NCBI GenBank assembly: GCA_029012445.1
Contig: JAQXMC010000036.1
Span: 1-44,448, forward strand
Length of the DNA: 44,448 nucleotides
DNA from: Oscillospiraceae bacterium
GTDB lineage: Bacteria; Bacillota; Clostridia; Oscillospirales; Acutalibacteraceae
Reading direction: 5' to 3'
This document shows positions 5,742 through 14,200 of the stretch, piece by piece. Below the pieces are notes generated by a model. The model was not told the DNA's origin. It did no database searches and saw only the letters and a list, made by a program, of their open reading frames with translations. How positions within the stretch are numbered: position 1 is the stretch's first letter; each line of letters begins with the position of its first letter. The position numbers were made by a program, and so were the translations under genes.

Positions 5742-7514
5742 ATGGATCCTATAAAAGTCGATTTTACCGGCGGCTCCGGCTCATCAGGCGGGTCGGGCAA
5801 ATCAGCCGTTATTCTTCCGTCAAACCCTGTGCTCAAGCAGATTATCGCCATTGTCTGCGCGATAGTCGGGGGTGCGATAGCCTATTATTTCATGCTTCCG
5901 GCGTTCAATTTCAAGGCTATTGAAATGTATGAGTTCTTCGGAACGGTTCTTCTGATTTATTTCGCCGTTCTGCTGTTGCTGAGCGGAGCAATGAAAAATC
6001 CGGAATATGTTCCGTATATCAAAAAGAGAGCGATTGTTCCGATAGTCATAGCGGCTGTCGGTGTGCTGATAGTCCTCGTCGGATATATCGTGTCGTCGGT
6101 GTTTTTCAGAGCCGATTCCTACAGCAAAATTATATCTGTCGATGAGAACAAGACCTTTGCTTCCGATATCAAGGAGGTCGATTTTTCGGCTGTTCCCGTT
6201 CTTGATAACGACGCCGCCGCGGCTCTGGCCAAAAGAACGCTCGGCGATATCGCTTCGATAGGCAAGATATCGCAGTTTGAGGTTGCGGGCGATTTCACAC
6301 AGATAAACTATAAAAACCGTCCGGTCCGTGTCACTACTCTCGCCTACGGCGACATATTCAAGTGGTTCAAGAATACATCGTCGGGCTTCCCGGGCTATAT
6401 CGTGGTCGATATGGTCACGCAAAAGGCCGAGTTTGTCACTCTCAAGGAGGGCAGCTATATGCGCTACTCGCCCTATGAGCATTTCAGCAAGTATCTTATG
6501 AGACATCTGCGCTTTGAATACCCGACCTATATGTTCGGTACGCCGACCTTTGAGATCGACGAGAGCGGCAAACCCTATTGGATATGCCCTGTCGTTGATA
6601 AAACCATCGGACTGTTCGGCGGAACCGATGTCAAGGGAGCCGTTCTTGTTGACGCAGTCACGGGCGACTTTGCCGAATACACGGTCGACCAGATAAAGAA
6701 CGACGCAAATCTTCAGTGGATAGACGGTATATATTCATCTCAGCTTCTTGTCGAGCAATATAATTACTACGGCAGATATTCCGGCGGCTTCTGGAATTCA
6801 GTCATAGGTCAGAGCGGCGTCAAGGGTGCGACCGAGGGCTCAAACTACCTTGCTCTCAACGATGATGTTTATATGTACACAGGCGTCACATCTGCCGGAA
6901 ACGACGAGGCGATAATCGGATTTGTTCTTATCAACATGAGAACGAAGGAAGCAAATTTCTATAAGATATCGGGCGCCAAGGAATATTCGGCGGCGAAATC
7001 GGCTCAGGGCGCCGTTCAGAATTTCAAATACACGGCAACCTTCCCGATTCTTCTGAATATAGGCGGTCAGCCGACATATTTCATGTCGCTCAAGGACGAT
7101 TCAAACCTTGTTAAAATGTACGCAATGGTAAATGTTGAGCAATATCAGGTCGTTGTTACGGGAACGAAGATATCCGACTGCACCGAAAACTATATGAACA
7201 AGCTCAAGGAGAACGGAATCAATATTTCGGTCGACATTGACAACATCAAAGATGAGCCCACCGACGAGCCTGCTCCGGACGCTTCAAAAGACAACACGGA
7301 GACGGTCAAGGGCAAGGTCAGCGATATCAGAACTGCCGTTATCGGCGGTGAGAGCTATTATTATATAAAGCTCGACAGCTCAGAGCCATATTATTATATC
7401 AAAGCAAGCGCCGATCAGAGAGTTGTCATACTCAACAAGGGCGACTCTGTTGAAATAACATTTGAAAAGAGCAAATCGGAGCTTATTGAGATCAAGAGCA
7501 TCAAAATCAAATAA
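5742..7514 (+). CDS. Large membrane protein of unknown function, three N-terminal membrane segments
   Basis: I do not recognise this 590-residue family. Residues 1-25 are Gly/Ser-rich. Hydrophobic segments lie at about 31-53, 62-83 and 97-121. A region of about 400 residues, probably extracytoplasmic, follows; it has aromatic-rich strands and internally similar phrases (GYIVVDMVTQKAEFV, GAVLVDAVTGDFAEY and GFVLINMRTKEANFY), suggesting a repeated PepSY-like or beta-sandwich module. A Pro/Asp/Glu linker at about 495-515 leads to a final 70 residues that look like a small beta domain. The start is set by AAAAAGGAGA 6 bases before ATG. The gene follows sRNA B and precedes the palindromic element. 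Confidence 0.8.
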   Translation: MDPIKVDFTGGSGSSGGSGKSAVILPSNPVLKQIIAIVCAIVGGAIAYYFMLPAFNFKAIEMYEFFGTVLLIYFAVLLLLSGAMKNPEYVPYIKKRAIVPIVIAAVGVLIVLVGYIVSSVFFRADSYSKIISVDENKTFASDIKEVDFSAVPVLDNDAAAALAKRTLGDIASIGKISQFEVAGDFTQINYKNRPVRVTTLAYGDIFKWFKNTSSGFPGYIVVDMVTQKAEFVTLKEGSYMRYSPYEHFSKYLMRHLRFEYPTYMFGTPTFEIDESGKPYWICPVVDKTIGLFGGTDVKGAVLVDAVTGDFAEYTVDQIKNDANLQWIDGIYSSQLLVEQYNYYGRYSGGFWNSVIGQSGVKGATEGSNYLALNDDVYMYTGVTSAGNDEAIIGFVLINMRTKEANFYKISGAKEYSAAKSAQGAVQNFKYTATFPILLNIGGQPTYFMSLKDDSNLVKMYAMVNVEQYQVVVTGTKISDCTENYMNKLKENGINISVDIDNIKDEPTDEPAPDASKDNTETVKGKVSDIRTAVIGGESYYYIKLDSSEPYYYIKASADQRVVILNKGDSVEITFEKSKSELIEIKSIKIK

Positions 7515-7563
7515 AAGTTATCTGCGGCTGCGCTGTGCGGCCGCGGATATTCTCTGTTTTGGC

Positions 7564-7593
7564 GCCGGACGGAAAATACATTTTCCGTCCGGC
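7564..7593. repeat. Perfect 14-bp palindrome after the membrane protein gene
   Basis: GCCGGACGGAAAAT and its exact complement are separated only by AC. It could stop transcription of the upstream gene, but no T-run follows. A related CGGAAAA-gta-TTTTCCG hairpin is at 44246-44262, so it appears to be part of the repeat family that includes the next element. Confidence 0.7.
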
Positions 7594-7627
7594 ATTGTCG
7601 TCTCAGCCTGTGCGCCGTGGGAGGTCA

Positions 7628-7734
7628 GTGCGCGGGGAGCGGGGGCAAAAGCTTCGGCGCGCAGCGCCGAAGCGCGCCGCCTGCGGCGCAGTTTCCCCGC
7701 AGGGGAAACCTTTTGCCCCCGCTCCCCGCTGCAC
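7628..7734. repeat. Cloverleaf-forming GC-rich palindromic element
   Basis: A 20-bp perfect stem (7632-7651 with 7710-7729) encloses three adjacent hairpins. Hairpin I is 7652-7660/7664-7672, loop GCA flanked by a C-G pair. Hairpin II is GCGCCGC/GCGGCGC at 7674-7680/7683-7689. Hairpin III is GTTTCCCC/GGGGAAAC at 7691-7698/7702-7709. The outer stem extends by GTGC/GCAC (7628-7631/7731-7734) past one bulged T. Almost every base is paired. It is symmetric enough to fold on either strand or extrude from DNA. Reading frames across it on both strands look like artefacts of the palindrome. Confidence 0.8.
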
Positions 7735-7816
7735 AGATCAACCGTTCGCAGAAAGCCGGGAGGCTGCAGTGAATTGTTTTCAGCTTTCTGAGAAAGCCGG
7801 ATAAAAATGAAAAAGA
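7735..7816. other. Intergenic remainder between the cloverleaf and the tRNA terminator
   Basis: It contains two AAAGCCGG words and GCTTTCTGAGAAAGC, which can form a short hairpin. No gene is seen. The A-rich end (about 7801-7820) forms part of the downstream U-tract of the minus-strand tRNA terminator. Confidence 0.5.
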
Positions 7817-7844
7817 AAAAAGTCACACCGAAGTGTGACTTTTT
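7817..7844 (-). terminator. Terminator of the tRNA-Met/tRNA-Glu operon
   Basis: On the minus strand AGTCACAC-TTCG-GTGTGACT is followed by a run of T interrupted by one C. It has a classic UUCG-capped stem and directly follows the tRNA-Glu CCA end. Confidence 0.92.
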
Positions 7845-7918
7845 GGTGACCCGGACGAGAATCGAACTCGTGTTACCGCCGTGAAAGGGCGGTGTCTTAA
7901 CCGCTTGACCACCGGGCC
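7844..7918 (-). tRNA. tRNA-Glu (UUC)
   Basis: This 75-nt gene includes an encoded CCA. The acceptor stem is GGCCCGG/CCGGGTC with one G-U. The anticodon stem CCGCC/GGCGG holds loop CTTTCAC, giving anticodon TTC. The T-arm ACGAG-TTCGATT-CTCGT is intact. It is the second gene of a two-tRNA transcript. Confidence 0.95.
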
Positions 7919-7954
7919 ATATATAAAAAAACAGCGCTGACTGTTTTAATTAAC

Positions 7955-8031
7955 TGGTAGCGGCAGTGGGATTCGAACCTACGACCAATCGGGTATGAAC
8001 CGAGTACTCTAGCCAGCTGAGCTATGCCGCC
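7955..8031 (-). tRNA. tRNA-Met (CAU), with several non-Watson-Crick pairs
   Basis: This 77-nt gene includes CCA, with anticodon loop TTCATAC (anticodon CAT). The D-arm and the GGCGG start resemble the elongator Met tRNA. Initiator features (three G-C pairs before the loop) are absent. Unusual pairs are G1-U72, a C-U mismatch at 27:43 and an A-C mismatch at 51:63. A lysidine-type tRNA-Ile (CAU) cannot be fully excluded. Confidence 0.88.
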
Positions 8032-8062
8032 ATATAAAAACACTCTCAAGGAATGCTTGGAT

Positions 8063-8091
8063 ATTATATTATACATCAAGTTGTTTGTCAA
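8063..8091 (-). promoter_or_regulatory. Consensus promoter of the tRNA operon
   Basis: On the minus strand: TTGACA (8086-8091), 17-base spacer, TATAAT (8063-8068), matching the sigma-70 consensus at all 12 positions. The predicted start is about 25 bases before tRNA-Met. Confidence 0.92.
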
Positions 8092-8205
8092 CACTTTTTT
8101 TAAACTTTTTTGACTTTTTTTGGCGCCGCCGATGCGGTTTTTTCATCATATCAAGACCTGCGATTTATTATAAAATTTAAATTTATTAATATTATATTCA
8201 TTTTA

Positions 8206-8234
8206 TTGAACTATTATAATCAGAAATATATGAT
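8206..8234 (+). promoter_or_regulatory. Promoter of the second SDR gene
   Basis: TTGAAC (8206-8211), 17-base spacer, TATGAT (8229-8234), in a very AT-rich stretch. The leader is about 30 bases and contains AAGGAGGAG. Confidence 0.6.
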
Positions 8235-8269
8235 ACAATAAATTGACAAATTTTAAGGAGGAGCAAAAC

Positions 8270-9115
8270 ATGATATATGAAAACTGGCTGACAAGAGCAA
8301 CCGTTATTATAACCGGAGCTTCCGGAGGAATGGGCAAGGGAATTGCCATGAAGCTCATTGAAAGATATGACTGCAATGTCATCGGAATTGCGAGAAATGA
8401 AGAAAAAATGAAAAAGGTCGTTGAAGAGCTCGGCCCCAATGCCGATAAATTCACATATCAGCTTTTCGATGTTTCAGTCGAGAAAAACTGGAAAAACTTT
8501 GCCGAATATCTGAAAGAAAACGATATTCAGCCCGATGTTTTAATCAACAACGCCGGAATACTCCCCAAGTTCAACAGATTCGGCAATTATACCGTTGACT
8601 ATATCAAGCGTGTTATGGATATCAACTTCTATTCCGCAGTTTATTCAATGCACTATATAATGCCTTTACTGCTCAACAGCAGCAAGGCCGCGGTCATCAA
8701 TGTCGCTTCCTCGGCGGCTTTGTGCTCGCTTGCCGGAACCTCGGTCTATACCGCCAGCAAAGCTGCACTCAAAGGACTAACCGAGGCGGCGAGGGAAGAA
8801 TACCGCGGCGAATGCTATATAGGCCTGGTCTGCCCGGGCTTCACCAAGACGGATATTTTCTCATCTCAGGGCGACGCAAGCGACAGCTTCGCAAACAAGG
8901 CCATAGACATGGTCAGTATGTCCTGCGAGTCGATGGTTAGAAAGATAGTTCACGGAATATCGCATAAAAGGGATATAATGGTCTATGGTATTGACGCGAA
9001 GCTGATGGAGGACGGCAACAGACTGGCGAAGGTCAACACCTCCAAGTTCAGCAGCAAGGTCATGAAAATATCTAACCTGCCGCTGTTTGAAAGCATTTTC
9101 AAGCAGGAAAGCTGA
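8270..9115 (+). CDS. Short-chain dehydrogenase/reductase (SDR)
   Basis: This 281-residue classical SDR has TGASGGMGKG at 15-24 for NAD(P) binding, NNAG at 93-96, S148, and Y160-T-A-S-K164. The C-terminal 90 residues differ from the SDR at 3018-3806, so the two are not recent duplicates. Start ATG 8270 has AAGGAGGAG at ideal distance; an upstream in-frame ATG at 8243 lacks a site and precedes it. Substrate is unknown. The gene stands alone between its own promoter and terminator. Confidence 0.88.
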   Translation: MIYENWLTRATVIITGASGGMGKGIAMKLIERYDCNVIGIARNEEKMKKVVEELGPNADKFTYQLFDVSVEKNWKNFAEYLKENDIQPDVLINNAGILPKFNRFGNYTVDYIKRVMDINFYSAVYSMHYIMPLLLNSSKAAVINVASSAALCSLAGTSVYTASKAALKGLTEAAREEYRGECYIGLVCPGFTKTDIFSSQGDASDSFANKAIDMVSMSCESMVRKIVHGISHKRDIMVYGIDAKLMEDGNRLAKVNTSKFSSKVMKISNLPLFESIFKQES

Positions 9116-9141
9116 AACCTTTATTTTTAAAATCGAACAAT

Positions 9142-9173
9142 AAAGCCGCTGTTGAGCGATCTTCAGCGGTTTT
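9142..9173 (+). terminator. Terminator after the second SDR gene
   Basis: CCGCTG (9146-9151) pairs with CAGCGG (9164-9169), with a partly paired interior. It is flanked by AAAG on the left and TTTTATTTATT on the right. Confidence 0.8.
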
Positions 9174-9333
9174 ATTTATTGATAAACGCCGGCTTTCCTA
9201 AACATTAACACTTGCTTAACAGCAAAATCGAATTTATCTGCTAAAATTAAGGCTGAGAAAATGCGGCTTTTGTGCCGGTTTGCTGAAAATATCAATAAGT
9301 ATTCATACAAATATAGATTTTTGTCACGGAATG

Positions 9334-9342
9334 TGATATAAT
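9334..9342 (+). promoter_or_regulatory. Extended -10 promoter before the lipoprotein gene
   Basis: TG-A-TATAAT at 9334-9342 forms an extended -10 element. No good -35 hexamer is seen at 16-18 bases. The leader is about 46 bases, ending in AGGAGGGG. Confidence 0.5.
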
Positions 9343-9394
9343 TATTTTTAATTGTTATCTTGCCTATACCGGCAAAACATCAGGAGGGGTAAAT

Positions 9395-9937
9395 ATGAAA
9401 AAATCATTGGCAGTCATCGTTGGGTTTTCGCTGTTTATCAGCTGCTTCATGCTCGGTTGCGGCAAAAGCGACGGCAGAGTCAAGGTGAACATTTCGGCGA
9501 GCAGCCTTTCAAAGGCTCAGCTTGACGATCTCGATGCCTACGCTGAGGAAAACGGCTTCGACAGCGCGGAATACAACAAGCGGAAAGGTGTTGTCTCTGT
9601 CGTTATCGACGAGGACGATTATGACATATTACTGTATAAGGTCGGCGTCGCAGTCATTTCAAATGTCTACGGTCTGATGAATTCAGACAGCGATTATCCT
9701 TACATAACGAACATCGAGCGCAACAAGGATTTCAGCGAGATGAAGATAGATGTCAGAAAGACTGACTATGAAAAGGACGAAAACAGCCGGAATATGATAG
9801 ATTTTGTCGGTCAGAGCTGCCTTGTCTATCAGGGCTACACGGACACCAAGCTCAAGGCTCAGCACTGCACGGTAATCGTCAGGGATAAGGACACCAAGGA
9901 GGTCCTCTATAAAGAGACCTTTAATCAGGAAGATTAA
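9395..9937 (+). CDS. Small lipoprotein of unknown function
   Basis: This 180-residue protein begins with a lipoprotein signal: Lys-Lys, a hydrophobic stretch and the lipobox L-G-C22, so cleavage and lipidation at Cys22 are expected, with anchoring on the outer face of the membrane. The mature part is acidic and rich in Asp, Lys and Tyr, with no motif I recognise. The start is set by AGGAGGGG 7 bases upstream. The tdk gene starts 18 bases after the stop, so the two probably share a transcript, but a functional link is not evident. Confidence 0.8.
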   Translation: MKKSLAVIVGFSLFISCFMLGCGKSDGRVKVNISASSLSKAQLDDLDAYAEENGFDSAEYNKRKGVVSVVIDEDDYDILLYKVGVAVISNVYGLMNSDSDYPYITNIERNKDFSEMKIDVRKTDYEKDENSRNMIDFVGQSCLVYQGYTDTKLKAQHCTVIVRDKDTKEVLYKETFNQED

Positions 9938-9955
9938 AACGAACGGAGAAAAGTT

Positions 9956-10540
9956 ATGGCGAAGCTATATTTCAGGTACGGCGCAATGGGCTCAAGCAAG
10001 ACGGCTAACGCTCTCATGGTCAAATATAACTATGAGGAAAGAGGCCAGCATGTTATAATCGCAAAGCCTGCGGTCGACACAAGAAACGGAACGCACAGAG
10101 TTTATTCGCGGTGCGGTCTTGAAAGCAAATGTGTGCTGTTCAACGAGCTTGATCTTGAACAGGTCAAAAAGGTCGATTGCCTTATCGTGGACGAGGCTCA
10201 GTTCCTGACAAAGCAGGAGGTCGAAACCCTGGTCCACATAGTCGATGATCTCAATATTCCCGTTGTGTGCTACGGGCTTCGAGCTGATTTCAAGGGCGAC
10301 CTTTTCCCGGGCAGCCAATGGCTGCTTGCCTGGGCGGACACGATAGAGGAAGTCAAAACGATATGCTGGTGCGGCAAAAAGGCAACCTGCAACGCAAGAT
10401 TTGATGAGAACGGAATCATAAAACAAGGCGAACAGGTCGTTCTCGGTGCAAACGAGAGATACACCTCCCTTTGCCGGAAGCACTGGCGCGAGGGTAATCT
10501 CGGACCGCATAACAGCGACAAAACAGACGGAACAAATTAA
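9956..10540 (+). CDS. tdk: Thymidine kinase (type II)
   Basis: Tdk phosphorylates thymidine to dTMP using ATP in the pyrimidine salvage pathway. The 194-residue product has the P-loop GAMGSSKT at 9-16, DEAQF at 79-83, the GLRADFKG segment and a zinc site formed by CWCG (137-140), C145 and a later C-x-x-H (CRKH). Length is normal. CGGAGAAAAG precedes the ATG; eight bases of it (GGAGAAAA) are complementary to a CUCC motif of the small RNAs upstream. Confidence 0.96.
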   Translation: MAKLYFRYGAMGSSKTANALMVKYNYEERGQHVIIAKPAVDTRNGTHRVYSRCGLESKCVLFNELDLEQVKKVDCLIVDEAQFLTKQEVETLVHIVDDLNIPVVCYGLRADFKGDLFPGSQWLLAWADTIEEVKTICWCGKKATCNARFDENGIIKQGEQVVLGANERYTSLCRKHWREGNLGPHNSDKTDGTN

Positions 10541-10561
10541 CATATAAGGAATGGTAGCGTT

Positions 10562-11263
10562 ATGGCGTTTATTGAATTCAGAGATGTTTATAAAAAATAT
10601 AAAATGGGAGAGATCTCCATAAATGCCGCCGACGGAGTCAGCTTTGACATAGATCAGGGCGAGTTCTGCATTATAGTCGGCGCTTCGGGCGCAGGAAAAA
10701 CCACGGTGCTGAATATGCTCGGCGGAATGGATAAATGCAGCGACGGCAGAATAAGAGTCGACGGAGAGCTTATTACCTCGTTTGATGAAAAAAGACTTGT
10801 TGAATACAGACGCTGCGATGTCGGCTTTGTCTTTCAGTTTTATAACCTCGTTCAGAACCTGACGGCGCTTGAAAATGTCGAGCTGGCAACACAGCTGACA
10901 ACGAGAAGCGTCGACCCCGCGAGAATGCTGATGAGAGTCGGACTTGAGGAAAGGCTCGATAATTTTCCATCTCAGCTTTCGGGCGGCGAACAGCAGAGAG
11001 TTTCCATCGCCAGAGCGCTTGCGAAAAATCCTAAGCTTCTGCTTTGCGATGAGCCGACGGGCGCGCTCGACTATAACACGGGCAAGCAGATACTAAAGCT
11101 TTTGCAGGATACCTGCCATGAAACGGGAATGACGGTCGTGCTTATCACTCACAACCAGGCGCTTGTTCCCATGGCGGATAAGATAATCACAATGAGAAGC
11201 GGCAGAGTAACACAGATAGCGGTGAACGACACGCCCCTTTCAGTTGACAAGATAGAATGGTGA
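10562..11263 (+). CDS. ABC transporter ATP-binding protein (MacB/LolD type)
   Basis: This 233-residue ATPase has Walker [10 protein letters not shown] (40-48), Q-loop FQFYNLV (91-97), signature LSGGEQQ (139-145) and Walker B with CDEPTGALD (162-170), followed by the H-loop ITHN. The sequence groups with the LolD/MacB/SalX ATPases that pair with FtsX-type permeases. The large permease gene starts 31 bases after its stop. The pair probably acts as a mechanotransmission exporter or envelope-remodelling complex. It starts 21 bases after tdk, so it may be cotranscribed with it. Confidence 0.93.
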   Translation: MAFIEFRDVYKKYKMGEISINAADGVSFDIDQGEFCIIVGASGAGKTTVLNMLGGMDKCSDGRIRVDGELITSFDEKRLVEYRRCDVGFVFQFYNLVQNLTALENVELATQLTTRSVDPARMLMRVGLEERLDNFPSQLSGGEQQRVSIARALAKNPKLLLCDEPTGALDYNTGKQILKLLQDTCHETGMTVVLITHNQALVPMADKIITMRSGRVTQIAVNDTPLSVDKIEW

Positions 11264-11294
11264 AATCCGATATCAACCGAAAGGAGGCCGAAAA

Positions 11295-14200
11295 ATGAAA
11301 ACCAAGAAAAAGGCGAAGCCCGAAGTCAAAAAGAAGGCAGCGCCGGCCGGCGCAGCTGAAAAGAAGTCGGCGTCGGGCGGAAAATTCAGAATAAACTTCA
11401 GCTTCAAACGCGATGTCAACCCTCTGCTGATGAAAGAAACGGGCAGAACGGTCGAAAAGACTCTTTATCGCTTTGTTTCAATAATAGCGATAGTTACGCT
11501 CGGCATCAGCTTCTTTGCCGGAATGAATGCGACCGCTCCCGATATGCTGCAAACGGCGCAGAAATATTATGAACAAACCAATCTTATGGATATAAGCGTT
11601 CAGTCGACCGTCGGTCTGACCGACGATGATGTTGCGGCGATAGGCGCCGTTGAGGGAGTCGAGGCCGCCGTCGGAGTCAAGACAGTCGACGGCTTTCTGA
11701 AGCTCGGCGACGAAAGGCTTTCCGACATCGACGGCTCAGAATACACAGTCAGGGCAATTTCGCTCAATGTGACAGACGCATATAATTATCAGACCAACTC
11801 CGAAAATAAGCCGTCATATATGAACAGAGTCACTCTTTTAGAGGGCACATGGCCGACGGCCACCAATGAGTGCCTCGTTGACGCAAGCAATCTTTCAACG
11901 CCTGACGGCTTTGAAATAGGCGAGACTATCAGCCTTGAATCGGACGGAAACGATCTGGCAAACAAGCTGAACACGACAGAATACAGGATAGTCGGCATCA
12001 TAAGAAGCCCGCTCTATGTTTCATATGAGAGAGGCTACACAACGGTCGGCAGCGGAAAGCTCGGCGCTTTCATCTATATTCCTCAGGAGTGCTTTAATCT
12101 TGATTATTACACGCAGGTCTGCGTTAAGCTTTCCGGCAGCAGCAGATTTAAAGCGTACACCAAGGAATATGACAGCTTTGTCGAGGGTTACAGAGAAAAG
12201 ATAGAAAGCATTTCTCAGGCAAGACTTGCTCCGAGAGTTCAGACGATTTATAACGAATACACGACCAAGGTCGCAGACGGCAGATCCGAATACGAAAAGA
12301 AGCGCAGCGAGGTCGAGCTTGAGGTTCAGGCGGCCAAGGAAAAGGTCGAGCAGATCAAGTATTATGCGGTCTACGGCGACGAGCTTGTTAAAAAGCTCAA
12401 GGAAGAATATAATTCCGCGGCGACGGGAGCCGACACTCAGCTGAGCATGGCGAAGCTCGAGCAGACGACTCAGTATCAGCAGTGGGAGGAAGCCAGCAAG
12501 CAATATGATGAGATCAGCGCCTCGATAGAGCAATACGCCGACGCCGAAACGCAGTATAATAACGCTTACACGACATGGAATATCGCCAACAACACGGTTC
12601 AGACATCGCTGACGACCGTTCAGACTCTTGAAAACGCCGTTAAAGCGGGCAGGAGCGCCATTGATCAGCTTGATAAAAACCAAAAGTTTTCCGCCGAAGA
12701 TGTTATAGACAATCTGAAGGCGTCCGGCTTTGACAGCGAGGAGATTCAGAACCTTATTGCGGATATCAGAAATTTCACTGCGGTCGGCACCGCAGAGGAA
12801 ATAGCCGCATATATGGAGCCGGAGCTTCAGAGCCTTGAACTGAAACTTACGGCGTCGAGAACGGCGCTCGCCTCGGCGCAGAAGCTTTTGCAGCAGAGAG
12901 AGGAAAGTCTCAAAAAGGCCGAGGAGCTTGTCAATAAGCTGAATGCGCTTAAAGCTCAGCTGAAGACAGCGAAAACAACGCTCGATAATGCAGAGGCGGC
13001 TCTGAACGAAGCTAAAAATCAGATACAGACAGGCGAGCAGGAAACGCTCACCAAGCTCCTTGAAAAGAAAAACGATATCACCAATCTTGAAGTCCAGGTT
13101 TCGATAGCAAAGGAAAAGGTCGACGGAATCGACGCCGAATACGACGCAAAGGTGACGGAAATATATGAAGAGCTCGACAAGGCCAAATACACGCTTGAAG
13201 AGAGCGAAGCTCTGCTTGCGAGCCTTGACACCGCCAAGTGGTATGTAAATCCAAGACAGGACAGCGTTATGGGCTATGAGGAATATGAGCAGACCTCAAA
13301 CAGAACGAACGCTCTTTCAAAGGTCTTTCCGTGGATATTCTTCCTCGTTGCCGCAATGGTCAGCCTTAACACGATGGCGAGAATGGTCGAGGAGGACAGA
13401 ACACAGATAGGAACGCTCAAGGCGCTCGGCTTTGATAACACACAGATAATGATGAAGTATATTGTCTATGCGTTGTCTGCGAGCTTGCTCGGGTCGGTGC
13501 TCGGAACAGTTCTTGGCTTCTGGCTGTTCCCGACCGCAATAACCAGGGCGTATTCGATACTCTATGATCTTCCGCCGGTTATTCTGAAATACCGCGTCGG
13601 GTACGCTTTAATCGGTACTCTGTTGGCGGTCGGCTTAACGGTTGCCGCTTCGTATTTTGCGGTCAGAAGGAGCCTTGAAACGGCCCCGTCGGATCTGATG
13701 AGACCGGAGGCTCCTAAGGCAGGCTCAAGAATATTCCTAGAAAAGTTTGATAAAATCTGGTCGCGCCTGAGCTTTTCGGCTAAAATAACCTGCCGGAATG
13801 TTTTCAGAAACAAAAAGAGATTTATAATGGCTATTGCCGGAGTCGCCGGCTGCACGGCTCTTCTTGTCGCCGGCTTAGGTCTGAGCGACTCGATAGGCTC
13901 GGTTCTGGCTAACCAGTTTGAAAGCTCAGACAGCATCTGCAAATATGATATTCAGATAGTGCTTAAAAACGAGCAGGATATGTCTGACGGCTCAAGCGAG
14001 GTGCTCAACACCATAAAATCGCGGCAGGAAATTTCAAACGCAATGCTGACCTCGATGAAGGTTATGCGAGCGACAAGCGCAAAGGCCGGATCGGATATGG
14101 AGATAAACCTCGTTATTCCGCAGGAGCCGGCGGCGATATCGGACTATATCAAGCTTCAGCCGAAGAGCGGCAGAGGCTATTACACGCTCGGAGAAAAGGG

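Noticed and set aside
7462..7826. Three overlapping open frames of 89-109 codons on both strands across the GC-rich element
   Set aside because: They run through perfect palindromes, are rich in Arg, Ala and Pro, lack ribosome sites and read the same repeat in opposite directions. The absence of stops is a by-product of high GC.
7897..8094. 65-codon minus-strand frame over the tRNA-Met gene
   Set aside because: The GGIAQLARVLGSYPIGRRFESH-like peptide is the well-known false translation of a tRNA gene, here tRNA-Met.
8100..8140. CCGC-CGAT-GCGG followed by TTTTTT as a terminator
   Set aside because: The stem is only four base pairs and lies upstream of, not after, a plus-strand gene.
11789..13237. 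Several minus-strand frames of 70-220 codons inside the permease gene
   Set aside because: They are shadows of the long coiled-coil coding region, with no ribosome sites and no family resemblance.
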